The notes: generated by a model not told the origin, from the sequence alone. A DNA stretch of 19,025 nucleotides from JBCCSZ01 sp039199225 (GCA_039199225.1 JBCCSZ010000142.1:1-19025); one strand, 5' to 3'; positions 7,359 to 16,539 are shown, counted from the stretch's first letter. Translations and numbers: made by a program.

Positions 7359-7366
7359 CAAATTTA
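7359..7366 (-). promoter_or_regulatory. -7 element of the dapD promoter
   Basis: On the minus strand TAAATTTG matches the Bacteroidota -7 consensus TAnnTTTG. It predicts a leader of roughly 45 bases before dapD. No clear -33 TTG was found at the usual distance, so the call is moderate. Confidence 0.45.
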
Positions 7367-7607
7367 TGAATATATTGTAGTAAAATTGACATCATTTAGG
7401 GACATATTTTGATACAGACTTTGAAAAATGACCTAATTTGCAAGCAAGAAAAGATTCACTCGAGTATTTTCACGTTGATTTTTTACTCCAAAAGCTCGAA
7501 GCAAGAAATATTCTCTAACTATCAATGCTAAATCCACCGGTCGAGATCACTATTGCAGCCTTAGTCCTTACCGGAGTTTGTAGCTAAAACCTAAAATCAA
7601 ATTTTCG

Positions 7608-10600
7608 ATGAACAGATTACTATCTGTTGTCTGCTGTTTATCCTTTACCCTAGCTTTGCAGGCGCAGTCCGGAGAACTAAATCCGTGGAAAACCATTGAC
7701 GAAGCCCGCTTGGTAAACCCTCGGCACCAACGAACATTCATCCCAAATCAATATCGTACATTTTTACTTGATCGACCCAAAATGAAAACCTTCTTGGAGC
7801 GAGCACCTATGCGCTTTTCAGAAACAGCCAAGCTGCAGCCACAGGTTTTGCACCTACCCATGCCAGATGGTCAAATGGCTCGGTTTTCAATCGTCAAGGC
7901 CCCAGTTATGCATCCGGATTTGGCCAAAAAGTATCCGAATATGGCTGCTTATGCTGGCTATGGCCTCGATGACCCATCAGCATATGCACGTTTTGTCTGG
8001 ACACCCGATGGCTTTCACGTCCTAATTCTAAACGGTAGCTCTTCTTCTGTCTTGATCGATCCTTATGCCAAAGGAGATGAGCGTCACTATATGAGCTATT
8101 ACAAAAAGGACTACCAAAGGGAAAACTTCAAAGGCTTTGCCTGCCAGTTTGAAGGAGAAGAACACCAACTAGAGGAAGAGGAACACAGCCATGCAGACCT
8201 TCGCGCCGGAGATTGCGATTTTCGCATTTACCGCCTGGCACTGGCTTGCACTGGTGAGTATGCCAGCTTTCATGGAGGGACTGTTCCCCTGGTCATGCAA
8301 GCAATGGTTGTAGCTATGGCACGGGTCAATGGCGTTTTTGAAAAGGACTTGGGATTGACAACTGTTCTGGTACCTAACAACGATACGCTCATATTCCTCA
8401 ACCGCAATACGGACCCATACAACAATGGCAATGGTGGTGCAATGCTGGGCCAAAATCAAGCGACCGTCGATGCTCGGATTGGAAATAGCAATTACGACAT
8501 CGGCCACGTATTCAGTACCGGAGGTGGAGGGATTGCCAGCCGCGCCGGTAATGTTTGTTTCAACTCTGAAAAAGCAGGTGGTGTTACCGGGCAACCCAGC
8601 CCGATTAATGATCCCTTTACCATTGATTTTGTGTCGCACGAGATGGGCCACCAATTGGGTGGGACCCACACACAAAACAACTTCTGCCAGCGAACCAACT
8701 TTTCGGCCATGGAGCCAGGAAGTGGTTCGACCATCATGGGATATGCCGGCATCTGCTTTCCAAACGTGCAGCAAAACAGTGACGACTATTTCCACGCCAT
8801 CAATTTGCAGCAAATTGGAAATTATACCACCCAACAAACTGGAAATACCTGCCCGGACATTGTCTCTACAAACAACAATCCGCCAACGGTTAGCGCCGGA
8901 GCTAATTATACCATTCCGGTCAGCACGCCCTTCGAACTTACGGCTGTTGCCAATGACGATGATGAGGATGTACTCACTTATTGCTGGGAGCAAATGGACA
9001 ATGAGTCGGGGACCATGCCGCCGCGACCAAATTCTTCAGAAGGTCCAATGTTTCGATCCTTTAGCCCAGTAACCAATCCGACGAGGACTTTTCCAAGACT
9101 GACCGATTTGGTAAGCAATAGCGATTACGACTGGGAGGCACTACCAGGCGTCAGTCGAGTCATGAATTTTCGGGTGACTGTCAGAGACAACAGCCCGGAA
9201 GGAGGCTGTACGGAAGAAGATGATATGGTTGTCAATGTATCAAACACTTCCGGCCCTTTTGTGGTCCTTAATCCAAATGTCTTTTTGGAGTGGGTTGTTA
9301 ACGACTTTGAAACCGTAAGATGGGATGTGGCTGATACTGACCAAGCACCGGTAAGTTGTTCAAATGTAGATATTTTATTGTCTTCTGATGGTGGCTTTAC
9401 TTATCCGGATACGCTAGCAGTAGGCGTACCAAACACGGGTTCTGCACTGATAACCGTCCCGGATCGGGTGAGCCCGAACTGCCGTGTCAAAGTCATTTGT
9501 TCTGACAATATTTTCTTTGATATTTCCAACAACGATTTTAGAATTGTTCAAGGGCTGTTCCCTGGCTTGGCGTTCCTGGCAGAACCCAACACTTTGACCC
9601 AATGTGGATCAGACGACGCCAATTTTAACATCCGTGTCAACGCCCTCGGTGGGCTTAACGAAAATGTTGCACTCTCCGTCGAAGGTGTACCCATGGGGGC
9701 TACGGCTGCTTTCAGCGAAGACAACATCTTACCATCGACCGATGTCAATTTGACCATCTCCGATCTCGTCAATGCGCCGGAAGGGCAATACGATTTGAAG
9801 GTATTAGCAGAATGGTCTGGTGGACAGAGAGATTCTTTAATACTCGAGCTGAACGTATTCAATACCCAACCACCGATCATTGATTTGGCTACACCCGACA
9901 ATGGCTCCAAAACACTACAGCCGGGAGAACCCATCAGCTGGGTAGAAGACATGCTGGCCAATGCCTATCAGGTCGATATTGCTACCAGTCCCTCCTTTGA
10001 GGCAAGCACCATTGTGGAAACAGCTGAGGTAAGTGGCAACACCTATACGCCAACACTCATTGATCCGGCAGGTATTTATTACTGGCGGGTTCGAGCGATC
10101 AACGCATGTGGCGTGGGGATGACTTCCGATGTGTTCAGCTTTCAACTTTTCAATACAGATTGCCGTTCTTTCAACAGCGGAAATGTTCCCATAATCATCA
10201 GTTCTACATCTGCTGGTGTGTATACCTCTACCCTTAGTTCCAGCCAAGACTTTACCATCCAGGATGTTGATCTCCGCATGAATTTGCGCCACTCCAACGT
10301 TGGAGATATCAAAGTACAATTGGTAACACCAGCTATGGATACCATCGATATGTTCGATCGGCCAGGTGTTCCTGGAACGCCGAACGGTTGTACCGAAGAC
10401 GATGTGAATATTGTCATGGACGATGCTGCGGCTAGTTCGGCTGATGAGCTTGAAAACACCTGTAGCAGTACTGGTGACTTTGCGATTGAAGGAAGCTTCC
10501 AACCGCTGGAACCGCTGGCTGCCCTCAATGGACAATCGACAATGGGTGTATGGACTTTATTGCTCGAAGACTTTGTCAACAGCCGAGGTGGATTTATTCG

Positions 10601-12131
10601 TTCATGGGGACTGGATATTTGTTTTGAGCAAACTTTGCCGGCCTCTCCTGGCTTGCTGAAAAACTTTGCTCTCTTGGTCGTCAATGGCCAATCGGGACAA
10701 ATTACCAAGAGCTTTTTGGAAGGAACGAAAGCCAATGTCAGTCCGGATGACATCAACTATACATTGACTGCATTACCAGCTAATGGGCAATTGCTACTTT
10801 CTGGAACGGCACTTGAAATTGGCGATGTATTTTCTCAGCAACAGATCAACAACGATGCATTGAGCTATCAGCACGATGGTTCTATGACCAGCAGCGATCA
10901 ATTTCAGTTTGATCTGGCAGATGCAGACGGTGGTTGGTTGCCCCGCAATACTTTCAATATCAACATCATTGATGGTGGTCAGCCCGATGCTATTCTTTTG
11001 CTTGAATCGGCTGTTTCCTGTCCGGGCGATTCCACTGCTAGTATTTTTGTTGTGGCAGCAGGAGGAACAGCTCCTTATGAATACAAATTGGACGATGGCG
11101 ACTTCCAAGACGACAATGTGTTTTCTATGCTGAAAGCTGGCAGCTATACAGTGACCATCAAAGATGCCAATGGCGTAGAAATTCAGCGAGTCATCGAGGT
11201 CACCGAACCCGATCCAGTTGTGGCTACAGCTGAGATAGATTTCCGAACCATCAACATCACCGCATCGGGTGGCAGTAGTTTTATGTACAGCTTAGATGGG
11301 GTGAACTTCCAGTCCAGCCCTGTCTTTACGAATGTAGCCAATGGGGAGTACGTCGTCTTTGTCAGAAATGAAAATGGCTGTATTGGGACTACAGATGCGT
11401 CCATTGATGTTGCCGTTTTGACAGCGTCGGTAGGGACGACTGAAGACATTACTTGCTTTGGTGATAACGACGGTAGTATTCTGGTAGATGTCACCGATGG
11501 TATTCCACCTTATCAATACAGCGTCAACGGTGGCAGCTTTTCTTCAGATAATCCAATTACTGGCTTGGGAATTGGCAACTTTGCTATTACGGTAAGAGAT
11601 AGTATTGGTCAGTTGTTGATGTTACCTTTCGTTACCATCGAACAGCCAGCAGCCCTTTTGATAACAGCCGAAACGATGGACGACAGCATATTTGTATCGG
11701 CCAGTGGTGGTACGGGCGATCTGGAATACAGCTTAGATGGAACCAATTATCAGAGCGATACCCTTTTCACAAGCGTTCGGGCTGGAACATACACCGTCCG
11801 AGTTCGGGATGAAAATGGTTGTATTGAAACAACAGAGGTCACCATTACCTTTGTGGGGCTTTTCGATCCATTGAAAACTTTGCAAATGGAAGTTTTTCCA
11901 AATCCGAGCAAAGGGCAGTTCCGCATCCGTTTGTTTACTCAAACCTCTAACGATCTACGCATCCGATTATTTGACGGATTGGGTCGACTGATACACAGGG
12001 AGGAGGTACAAGGAGTAGGCGGTCAATTGGATCATTTACTGAACATCAAGAAATTGCCTACGGGCGTATACCATTTGGAAGTATCGGATGGTGTATATGC
12101 TGGTAGAGCTAAAGTTATAATTGGCGATTAA
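7608..12131 (+). CDS. Secreted reprolysin-like zinc metalloprotease with P domain, SprB-like repeats and T9SS sorting domain
   Basis: A 1507-residue exported protease. Order of parts: signal peptide (about 1-20, ending LQAQ); propeptide to about 200; metzincin catalytic domain about 203-410 with the zinc motif HEMGHQLGGTH (344-354; ligands H344, H348, H354, catalytic E345) and a Met-turn at M377 (STIMGYAG); PKD/fibronectin-like beta domains about 425-850; a proprotein-convertase-type P domain about 855-1006; a cadherin/CSPG-like domain about 1015-1122; four related SprB-type modules about 1128-1415; and a C-terminal T9SS type A sorting domain about 1425-1507, beginning VFPNPSKGQF and containing LPTGVYHLEV. 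The last domain directs export across the outer membrane and is normally cleaved on attachment or release. All catalytic residues are intact. The gene is monocistronic with its own terminator. Natural substrates are not evident. The catalytic domain fits the Reprolysin_4 type, a recalled assignment. Confidence 0.93.
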   Translation: MNRLLSVVCCLSFTLALQAQSGELNPWKTIDEARLVNPRHQRTFIPNQYRTFLLDRPKMKTFLERAPMRFSETAKLQPQVLHLPMPDGQMARFSIVKAPVMHPDLAKKYPNMAAYAGYGLDDPSAYARFVWTPDGFHVLILNGSSSSVLIDPYAKGDERHYMSYYKKDYQRENFKGFACQFEGEEHQLEEEEHSHADLRAGDCDFRIYRLALACTGEYASFHGGTVPLVMQAMVVAMARVNGVFEKDLGLTTVLVPNNDTLIFLNRNTDPYNNGNGGAMLGQNQATVDARIGNSNYDIGHVFSTGGGGIASRAGNVCFNSEKAGGVTGQPSPINDPFTIDFVSHEMGHQLGGTHTQNNFCQRTNFSAMEPGSGSTIMGYAGICFPNVQQNSDDYFHAINLQQIGNYTTQQTGNTCPDIVSTNNNPPTVSAGANYTIPVSTPFELTAVANDDDEDVLTYCWEQMDNESGTMPPRPNSSEGPMFRSFSPVTNPTRTFPRLTDLVSNSDYDWEALPGVSRVMNFRVTVRDNSPEGGCTEEDDMVVNVSNTSGPFVVLNPNVFLEWVVNDFETVRWDVADTDQAPVSCSNVDILLSSDGGFTYPDTLAVGVPNTGSALITVPDRVSPNCRVKVICSDNIFFDISNNDFRIVQGLFPGLAFLAEPNTLTQCGSDDANFNIRVNALGGLNENVALSVEGVPMGATAAFSEDNILPSTDVNLTISDLVNAPEGQYDLKVLAEWSGGQRDSLILELNVFNTQPPIIDLATPDNGSKTLQPGEPISWVEDMLANAYQVDIATSPSFEASTIVETAEVSGNTYTPTLIDPAGIYYWRVRAINACGVGMTSDVFSFQLFNTDCRSFNSGNVPIIISSTSAGVYTSTLSSSQDFTIQDVDLRMNLRHSNVGDIKVQLVTPAMDTIDMFDRPGVPGTPNGCTEDDVNIVMDDAAASSADELENTCSSTGDFAIEGSFQPLEPLAALNGQSTMGVWTLLLEDFVNSRGGFIRSWGLDICFEQTLPASPGLLKNFALLVVNGQSGQITKSFLEGTKANVSPDDINYTLTALPANGQLLLSGTALEIGDVFSQQQINNDALSYQHDGSMTSSDQFQFDLADADGGWLPRNTFNINIIDGGQPDAILLLESAVSCPGDSTASIFVVAAGGTAPYEYKLDDGDFQDDNVFSMLKAGSYTVTIKDANGVEIQRVIEVTEPDPVVATAEIDFRTINITASGGSSFMYSLDGVNFQSSPVFTNVANGEYVVFVRNENGCIGTTDASIDVAVLTASVGTTEDITCFGDNDGSILVDVTDGIPPYQYSVNGGSFSSDNPITGLGIGNFAITVRDSIGQLLMLPFVTIEQPAALLITAETMDDSIFVSASGGTGDLEYSLDGTNYQSDTLFTSVRAGTYTVRVRDENGCIETTEVTITFVGLFDPLKTLQMEVFPNPSKGQFRIRLFTQTSNDLRIRLFDGLGRLIHREEVQGVGGQLDHLLNIKKLPTGVYHLEVSDGVYAGRAKVIIGD
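11242..11864 (+). repeat. Repeated SprB-like modules inside the metalloprotease gene
   Basis: Two modules are close copies: protein residues about 1213-1268 and 1361-1415 share the skeleton SGG-x-x-Y-SLDG-x-N-(F/Y)-QS, then a Y-x-V-x-VR-(N/D)-ENGCI end. The DNA also keeps identical short runs such as AGCTTAGATGG in both. They alternate with a longer version of the same fold, giving an A-B-A-B arrangement that suggests duplication of a pair. Confidence 0.6.
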
Positions 12132-12150
12132 CCAAATCAGTTGTCGCCCA

Positions 12151-12179
12151 GGCCGTGGATTACTCTTCCACGGCCTTTT
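12151..12179 (+). terminator. Terminator of the metalloprotease gene, overlapping the rnr 3' end
   Basis: Arms GGCCGTGG (12151-12158) and CCACGGCC (12168-12175) are followed by TTTTCTTCTT. The right arm and T-tract lie inside the coding end of the convergent rnr gene, and the rnr stop codon (12160-12162) sits in the loop. On the minus strand no T-tract follows, so it works only for the plus-strand gene. Confidence 0.8.
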
Positions 12180-14337
12180 CTTCTTCTACCCATTCCATCT
12201 CAATTTGGCGCTTGGCCAAATCGGCATTTACGATTTTGACGGATACGCTCTGCCCCATTCGAAGCACAGTTCCGCTGCGCATGCCTTTGGCACTCAGGCG
12301 GCCATCGCTGATGTCGAATGGCTCGTCGAATGTATTGAATCGAACCATTCCTTCGCAGCGATTTTCCTTAATCTCAACATAGATGCCATTGTCGTGAAAA
12401 CCAGATATGATTCCCTCGAAGACTTCGCCAATTCGGCTCTCGATGAATTCAACCTGTTTGTACTTAATGGACTCTCTTTCAGCGTCCAGGGCTTTTCTTT
12501 CTTGGTTGGAAATGTGCTTACATTGCTCTTCGAGCTTTCCTTTGTCTGTAAAAAATGTTCCTTCCAAGTTGCGCTCTAAAACCCGGTGAGCCAACACATC
12601 GGCGTAGCGACGAATGGGAGAAGTAAAATGGGTATAATTTTCAAAGCCAAGACCGTAATGGCCGATGTTTTCGGAAGTGTAAACAGCCTTGGCCATCGTG
12701 CGGATGGCGATGGGTTCAAGCATCTTGAGCAACTCGTTCTGCCGGGCCTCCTTCGATAAGCGATTGAAAGAGTCTGTAATTTGCTGGGGCGTCTGAAGGT
12801 CCATATTGAAACCCATCAGGGCAGCAAAGCGCGCAAACTCCTGAAGCTTCTCCGGGTCGGGTTGATCGTGGACCCGGTAGATGAATGGCACCTCTTTGGG
12901 TTTGGCTTTCTTAGCCATGAAAGTGGCGACTTCGCGATTGGCCAGCAGCATAAAATCTTCGATCAACAGGTGTGCCTCTTTCCGTTCTTTCAGGTACACC
13001 TCGACCGGCTTGCTTTCTTCGTCGAGTCGAAATTTAACTTCATCGCTTTCAAAGGAGATGGCGCCATTTTTATACTTTTCTTTGCGCAGTTTTTTAGCGA
13101 TAACATTTAACTGCTTCAGCTCTTCGGCAAAATCGCCCTCCCCACTATCGATGACTTCCTGGGCTTCTTCATAGCTGAATCGACGGTCTGAGTGGATGAC
13201 TGTTCTGCCAAACCAACGCTTGAGAACTTTGCCACTCTTGCTGAAAACAAAGACTGCTGAAAAGGTGCACTTATCTTCTTCAGGGCGCAAAGAACAAAGG
13301 CCATTGGACAGCCGTTCGGGCAGCATTGGAAGTACTCTGTCAACGAGATAAACAGAGGTCGATCGACGAAAGGCACTTTGATCCAATGCAGATTTGGGTT
13401 TGACATAATGCGTAACATCTGCGATGTGTACACCTATCTCAACTTCACCATTTTCGAGTTGTTGAATAGACAGTGCATCGTCGAAATCTTTGGCGTCGGC
13501 AGGGTCGATGGTAAAGGTGGTGACCTGGCGCATGTCGCGGCGGCGGTCAATCTCAGCCTGTGGAATTTCCAGCGGAATAGCTTCTGCTTCTGCTATAACC
13601 TCTGGTAGAAAATCCAGATCAAAACCATTGTTCAATAAAATGGCCTTCATCTCTAGTTCATTACCTCCTACCGAGCCCAGCACAGAGGTCACGATGCCGC
13701 GGGGGCTGTGGTTGTGGCGAGTGGGCCAGTCGGTTACCTTGACTACGACCTTATCGCGATCGTGGGCGTCCTGGATATCGCTGAGAGACACATAAATATC
13801 TACTGGCATGTTTGTCCGATCGGGGATAAAAATGCCATACTTTCTGGAAAGGTGTAGCGTTCCGATGAAATGCTCGGTGGAGCGTTGCAAGACTTTGACC
13901 ACCTCACCTTCGGGGCGTCGACCGGGCCGAGCAAATCGAAGGAGGACGCGAACGCGATCTCCATGAAAAGCAAAATTCATTCGCTTGGCAGGGACATAGA
14001 CGTCTTGGTCCATATTGTCCACAACGATGAAAGCCGCGCCGGTGCGGGTCATGTCTACATATCCTTCGACCTCTTTGCGTGGAAATTCTTTGAGAACAGC
14101 TTCTTTATTGAGGCGGTATTTATAATCGTCTATGGGGAGAATTTTTCCGTCTTTGTGAAAAACTGTTAGAACGTGTTGGACAGAATCCTTGGAGTTGAAA
14201 ATCTTCAGTTTTTTGATGATTTGTTTGGCGCTGTAGCGTTTTTTCGGATTGTGTGCAAATAGTTTTAGGATTTCTTTTTTCAATTGTCCCGAAGTGAGTT
14301 TTTTTCCTTTGGTGGGACTTTTTCTTTTTTTAGTCAT
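12160..14337 (-). CDS. rnr: Ribonuclease R (3'-5' exoribonuclease)
   Basis: A 725-residue RNase II/R-family enzyme that degrades structured RNA from the 3' end, in mRNA turnover and RNA quality control. Order of parts: a basic N-terminus with a helix-turn-helix-like segment (about 15-85); two cold-shock/OB domains (about 85-250); the RNB catalytic domain (about 265-600) with the metal-binding run DPADAKDFDDA (278-288; D278, D284, D286 and D287 intact) and the HFTSPIRRYAD segment (570-580); and an S1 RNA-binding domain (about 635-715) with a short acidic tail. Length and the basic and S1 extensions fit RNase R rather than RNase II. It is followed upstream by a 160-residue unknown gene in the same direction. 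The ATG at 14337 is the only good start. Confidence 0.95.
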   Translation of the reverse strand: MTKKRKSPTKGKKLTSGQLKKEILKLFAHNPKKRYSAKQIIKKLKIFNSKDSVQHVLTVFHKDGKILPIDDYKYRLNKEAVLKEFPRKEVEGYVDMTRTGAAFIVVDNMDQDVYVPAKRMNFAFHGDRVRVLLRFARPGRRPEGEVVKVLQRSTEHFIGTLHLSRKYGIFIPDRTNMPVDIYVSLSDIQDAHDRDKVVVKVTDWPTRHNHSPRGIVTSVLGSVGGNELEMKAILLNNGFDLDFLPEVIAEAEAIPLEIPQAEIDRRRDMRQVTTFTIDPADAKDFDDALSIQQLENGEVEIGVHIADVTHYVKPKSALDQSAFRRSTSVYLVDRVLPMLPERLSNGLCSLRPEEDKCTFSAVFVFSKSGKVLKRWFGRTVIHSDRRFSYEEAQEVIDSGEGDFAEELKQLNVIAKKLRKEKYKNGAISFESDEVKFRLDEESKPVEVYLKERKEAHLLIEDFMLLANREVATFMAKKAKPKEVPFIYRVHDQPDPEKLQEFARFAALMGFNMDLQTPQQITDSFNRLSKEARQNELLKMLEPIAIRTMAKAVYTSENIGHYGLGFENYTHFTSPIRRYADVLAHRVLERNLEGTFFTDKGKLEEQCKHISNQERKALDAERESIKYKQVEFIESRIGEVFEGIISGFHDNGIYVEIKENRCEGMVRFNTFDEPFDISDGRLSAKGMRSGTVLRMGQSVSVKIVNADLAKRQIEMEWVEEEKAVEE

Positions 14338-14351
14338 TGGTGTTTATTCCT

Positions 14352-14371
14352 GTACAGCTTTGCGACTGTAC
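14352..14371 (-). other. Small inverted repeat in the rnr leader
   Basis: GTACAG (14352-14357) and CTGTAC (14366-14371) form a 6-bp stem with an 8-base loop, starting 15 bases before the rnr ATG. Just upstream, the minus strand carries TTAATTTG (14376-14383), a one-mismatch -7 box, so the hairpin could sit at the very 5' end of the message. The evidence is thin. Confidence 0.3.
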
Positions 14372-14451
14372 GTATCAAATTAATATGTTCAAATTGCTTG
14401 TTTTCTATCTATAATTCATGTGCCGTTTGGCGGCTAAGCAATCTGCGTTTT

Positions 14452-14934
14452 TTAGTTCAAAGCAACGATCCGACCGGTTTCCAGCAACTCCATTCGGATG
14501 GATTGGCTGCTGGAAGCATCATAGTTGTCATCTTCCGATTCGGTTATACCACCTACTATGTAAATGGTGCCATCTTCTTTAAAGGTGGCTACTGAGCGAA
14601 CCAACGCCTGGTCTTCGGCTTTAGTTCCCGCGATGACTTTGCGGTCGACCATCTGGCCGCTTTTATCGTAGGTAATCAAAATGTACTCGTAGAGCATCAA
14701 TCCAGCTTTCCAATAGACCAGTGCATGGATGTTCTTGGCCATTGGCAGGCGGAAGCAGGGAATGTATTCTGTAAATTCGTCCGCAGCTCCTTCGACAGGG
14801 TCGATGAACTGTTGTACCATCCTTTGCGGAAAGGGTTTGTTCTCCTGGCTAAAGGTGTGGTGCAGATCAGTGGTCAGGGTGACGGGCAGGTCAACCTTTG
14901 GAAATGTTTGTAGGAAATGAGAAAACTTAATCAC
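14452..14934 (-). CDS. Hypothetical protein, 160 residues
   Basis: I do not recognise a family. The protein is soluble with no signal peptide or membrane segment. It appears mainly beta-stranded from about residue 55 on, with segments such as ALVYWKAGLMLYEYILITYD (71-90) and TIYIVGGITESEDDNYDAS (122-140). The turn-and-strand pattern with a GTIYIVGG stretch faintly recalls a propeller blade, but a single blade would be unusual. It lies 114 bases upstream of rnr in the same direction and has its own -7 element and a leader hairpin. A clear stop, length and context support a real gene; no role is proposed. Confidence 0.6.
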   Translation of the reverse strand: MIKFSHFLQTFPKVDLPVTLTTDLHHTFSQENKPFPQRMVQQFIDPVEGAADEFTEYIPCFRLPMAKNIHALVYWKAGLMLYEYILITYDKSGQMVDRKVIAGTKAEDQALVRSVATFKEDGTIYIVGGITESEDDNYDASSSQSIRMELLETGRIVALN

Positions 14935-14947
14935 GCAAGCAGTTTTT

Positions 14948-14964
14948 ACCGACGCGGGGTCGGT
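14948..14964 (-). other. Leader hairpin of the 160-residue gene
   Basis: ACCGAC (14948-14953) and GTCGGT (14959-14964) form a 6-bp GC-rich stem with a 5-base loop. It ends 13 bases before the start codon and lies between the predicted transcription start (near 14970) and the ATG, so it could influence translation. It is followed by A residues on this strand, so it is not a terminator for the upstream gene. Confidence 0.4.
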
Positions 14965-14975
14965 GGTTATTTCTG

Positions 14976-14983
14976 CAAAGATA
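14976..14983 (-). promoter_or_regulatory. -7 element for the 160-residue gene
   Basis: TATCTTTG on the minus strand matches TAnnTTTG and continues into GCA, a common Bacteroidota context. It predicts a leader of about 35 bases. No clear -33 TTG lies about 20 bases upstream. Confidence 0.45.
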
Positions 14984-15007
14984 GGGAGAAATGGCGTTCT
15001 GCGCGAA

Positions 15008-15847
15008 TTATGCTCTCAAAGCTCCAATTTGCTGGACCATTTGTCGGTAAAGAGCATCATCGTTGAGGATGTCGTACAGGATTTCGTGGTATTCGGGGAA
15101 GCTCGGAAGGTTATTGTGGCCACCTTCGTCGATGGGGAAAATGCGGATTTTCTTAGGTACCCGCTGCAGCAGCATCTCGCTGTGCTTAAAAGAAATGAGC
15201 CGATCCTTTCTGCCGTGGATGATGAAAATGGGGCAGCTGACCTTTTTGATGAACTGATCGGTTCGTATTTGGTATTTCAACAACCATCGAATGGGTAAAA
15301 ACCAGCCATAGCGTTGAATTTGACGGGCAAAGCTGTAGTAAGGTGAATCTAAAATGAGCATTCGAGGGTTGTTCCAAGAGGCAATTCGCGCAGCAATGCC
15401 ACTGCCAAGCGAGCGACCATAGGCGATGATTTTGTCTTCATCGTATTGACGAAGCAGCCATTTGTAGACGTGTTGGGCATCATTGTAAAGGATGGACTCC
15501 GTCCGGCGGCCACGACTTTTGCCAAAGCCCCGATAGTCGATCATAAAAAAGTCGTACCCTTTACTGACAAAATCTCTTGCAAACTTTCCCCAACCTTTGA
15601 TGCTCCTGGAATTGCCTTTGAAATAAAAGACAACACCCTTGGAGTTGGGAACCTTGAAATGTAGCCCGTTGATGCTGCCACCGTCCTCCATTTCGAAATT
15701 GACCTCATCGAAAGGAAACTGGTATTGGTAGCGAAAGTGCATGGGGAGCTTCTCGGGTCGAAAGAAGAAAAGGTCCTGCAAAAAGTAGAAAATCAGCAGT
15801 AAAGCCACATATCCAATACCTATTCCAAGGAGTACGTTTATCCACAT
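15008..15847 (-). CDS. Membrane-anchored alpha/beta hydrolase (Bem46/ABHD13-like)
   Basis: Counting from the ATG at 15847, the product has 279 residues. A single transmembrane helix (about 4-24) is followed by a segment with FFRPEKLP, typical of anchored alpha/beta hydrolases of the Bem46/ABHD13/ABHD17 kind. The hydrolase core shows the oxyanion strand YFKGN, the nucleophile elbow GRSLG with Ser146, Asp215 in HGRKD and His244 in GGHNN, a complete catalytic triad. Substrates are probably esters or thioesters, not determinable here. An in-frame ATG at 15901 would add 18 polar residues in front of the helix. The later start is preferred because the helix then begins the protein and an AGGAAA stretch lies about 12 bases upstream. 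It follows hpt in the same direction with about 100 bases between. Confidence 0.85.
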   Translation of the reverse strand: MWINVLLGIGIGYVALLLIFYFLQDLFFFRPEKLPMHFRYQYQFPFDEVNFEMEDGGSINGLHFKVPNSKGVVFYFKGNSRSIKGWGKFARDFVSKGYDFFMIDYRGFGKSRGRRTESILYNDAQHVYKWLLRQYDEDKIIAYGRSLGSGIAARIASWNNPRMLILDSPYYSFARQIQRYGWFLPIRWLLKYQIRTDQFIKKVSCPIFIIHGRKDRLISFKHSEMLLQRVPKKIRIFPIDEGGHNNLPSFPEYHEILYDILNDDALYRQMVQQIGALRA

Positions 15848-15946
15848 ATGCTCAACTTTCCTAAGTGAATTCAAGTTGTGATCCCTCCATTCAGACGTCA
15901 TTCATCTCTCATCGCCCTAGTCAAGTTAATACTTTTTCTGGTCTTT

Positions 15947-16501
15947 CTACTCATCCAGTTGATAAATGCAGTTCAGATTCCGGCCCAATCCATCGTAATC
16001 AAGACCATATCCGATGACAAATTCATTGGATATTTCAAAGGCTTTGTAATCGATGGGGAAATGGTAGCGCATGGCATCCGGCTTGACCAACAGGACGGCC
16101 AGGCTGATTGAAGCCGCTTCGTGCGCTTGAAGGGTTTTTATGAAGTGATGGAGGGTTTCTCCGGTATCGACAATGTCTTCAACAACAATGATGTCTCGAC
16201 CTTTAATCGATTCTTGGAGGCCCAGGATTGTTTTGATTTCTCCCGAAGATTGGGTGCCAGTGTAGGAGGAAAGCCGGGTGAAGGCAATGTCACAATCAAA
16301 ATCACAGACCCTACACAAATCGGCAAAAAAGACAAATGCGCCATTGAGAATACCGATCATTAGGGGGCGTTTGCCCTTAAACTGCTCTGTCATTTGCTTT
16401 CCCAACACTTTGATCCGCTCTTGGATGCGCTCTTCGCTGATCAAAGGTTTGAATGGCCGTTGGTTGACCATTATGTGTTCGTTCATAGTATCTGGTTGCA
16501 T
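15947..16501 (-). CDS. hpt: Hypoxanthine phosphoribosyltransferase
   Basis: A 184-residue purine-salvage enzyme that joins hypoxanthine (often also guanine) to phosphoribosyl pyrophosphate, making IMP or GMP. The PRPP-binding signature IIVVEDIVDTGET is at 104-116, with the acidic pair E108-D109 and the catalytic-base Asp112. The flexible loop RLSSY is near 76-80, the LNGAF turn at 52-56, and the purine-contacting Lys140 in VKPD, with the GYGLDYDGLGRNL end near 164-176. The exact start is uncertain: in-frame ATGs lie at 16501, 16486 and 16471, and homologues usually begin close to the third. No promoter box was found. The strong hairpin upstream separates it from the metal-transport operon. 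Confidence 0.92.
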   Translation of the reverse strand: MQPDTMNEHIMVNQRPFKPLISEERIQERIKVLGKQMTEQFKGKRPLMIGILNGAFVFFADLCRVCDFDCDIAFTRLSSYTGTQSSGEIKTILGLQESIKGRDIIVVEDIVDTGETLHHFIKTLQAHEAASISLAVLLVKPDAMRYHFPIDYKAFEISNEFVIGYGLDYDGLGRNLNCIYQLDE

Positions 16502-16539
16502 AATCAGGGTGGATTTGCGTTACGACTAAGGCTAAAAGG

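Noticed and set aside
8169..8993. A 274-codon minus-strand reading frame opposite the metalloprotease
   Set aside because: It covers the zinc-binding region of a clearly real gene in antisense, and shows no motif or promoter.
15853..15878. Inverted repeat CAACTT/AAGTTG before the alpha/beta hydrolase gene as a terminator or regulator
   Set aside because: The arms are only 6 bases with a 14-base loop and no T-tract, too weak to call. It resembles part of the operon terminator at 16540-16574 only by a short shared AAGTTG core.
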